From Azophilus sp965247035 (lineage in GTDB: Bacteria > Pseudomonadota > Gammaproteobacteria > Pseudomonadales > Azotimanducaceae), in NCBI GenBank assembly GCA_965247035.1, contig CBDFGJ010000001.1:62001-126000 (forward strand): DNA of 64,000 nucleotides, given 5' to 3'; not shown here. How positions within the stretch are numbered: the first letter of the stretch is position 1. More model-generated notes on the stretch are below. The model saw only the letters and a list, made by a program, of their open reading frames with translations, searched no databases and was not told where the DNA came from.

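Overview
The window reads as a chromosomal segment of a GC-rich gammaproteobacterium. The evidence is the run dsbC-hom-recJ-prfB-lysS, which follows the order usual in that class, the RF2 programmed frameshift, and household genes htpG, aroC, htpX and ung. Lineage below class is inference. A marine or host-associated lifestyle is possible, given the catabolic accessory genes and the giant cadherin/Ig-type protein, but nothing here proves it.

Layout. Positions 1-7319 hold the N-terminal part of an acyl-CoA dehydrogenase (minus), a SnoaL/NTF2-like protein, htpG behind a heat-shock-like promoter, a DUF4892 secreted protein, aroC, a ThuA-like protein (minus) and a second SnoaL-like protein. Positions 7330-12354 are minus-strand redox genes (two SDRs, an SDR-like partner, an LLM-class oxidoreductase). 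They are interrupted by a 1.78-kb segment bounded by perfect 36-bp inverted repeats (8183-8218 and 9925-9960), which carries a C5 DNA methyltransferase, decayed ORFs and an operator-like palindrome. Positions 12663-19285 hold htpX and a catabolic island: cytochrome P450, Rieske oxygenase, 4-hydroxybenzoate hydroxylase and a crotonase. Positions 19818-28010 are a same-strand run dsbC, hom, recJ, prfB, lysS, ung and a small barrel-like protein. Two of its gene junctions carry short imperfect duplications about 72 bp apart, and lysS appears to start at ATC. After it come a P450 remnant, tRNA-Asp, tRNA-Val and a signal-peptide-bearing Pcm-type methyltransferase (minus).

From 29780 to the right edge (34,221 bp) the plus strand is one open reading frame of at least 11,407 codons with a signal peptide. 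It is built almost only from extracellular beta-sandwich modules: cadherin-like, Ig-like, PKD-like, cadherin-like beta-sandwich, DUF5011-like and fibronectin type III. It holds a seven-unit 612-bp tandem array, a 249/252-bp DUF5011 array running off the edge, several 0.7-1.0 kb internal duplications and two AT-richer stretches with different codon use. Its C-terminus and any secretion genes lie outside the window. Long ORFs on the minus strand of this region are shadows of the plus-strand gene.

How genes may work together: the P450, Rieske oxygenase, PobA-like hydroxylase, crotonase, SDRs, LLM enzyme and acyl-CoA dehydrogenase look like parts of aromatic/alicyclic or terpenoid/steroid-type catabolism (inference). 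The dsbC-to-ung run is housekeeping. The most unusual items are the giant modular protein and the inverted-repeat-bounded methyltransferase segment.
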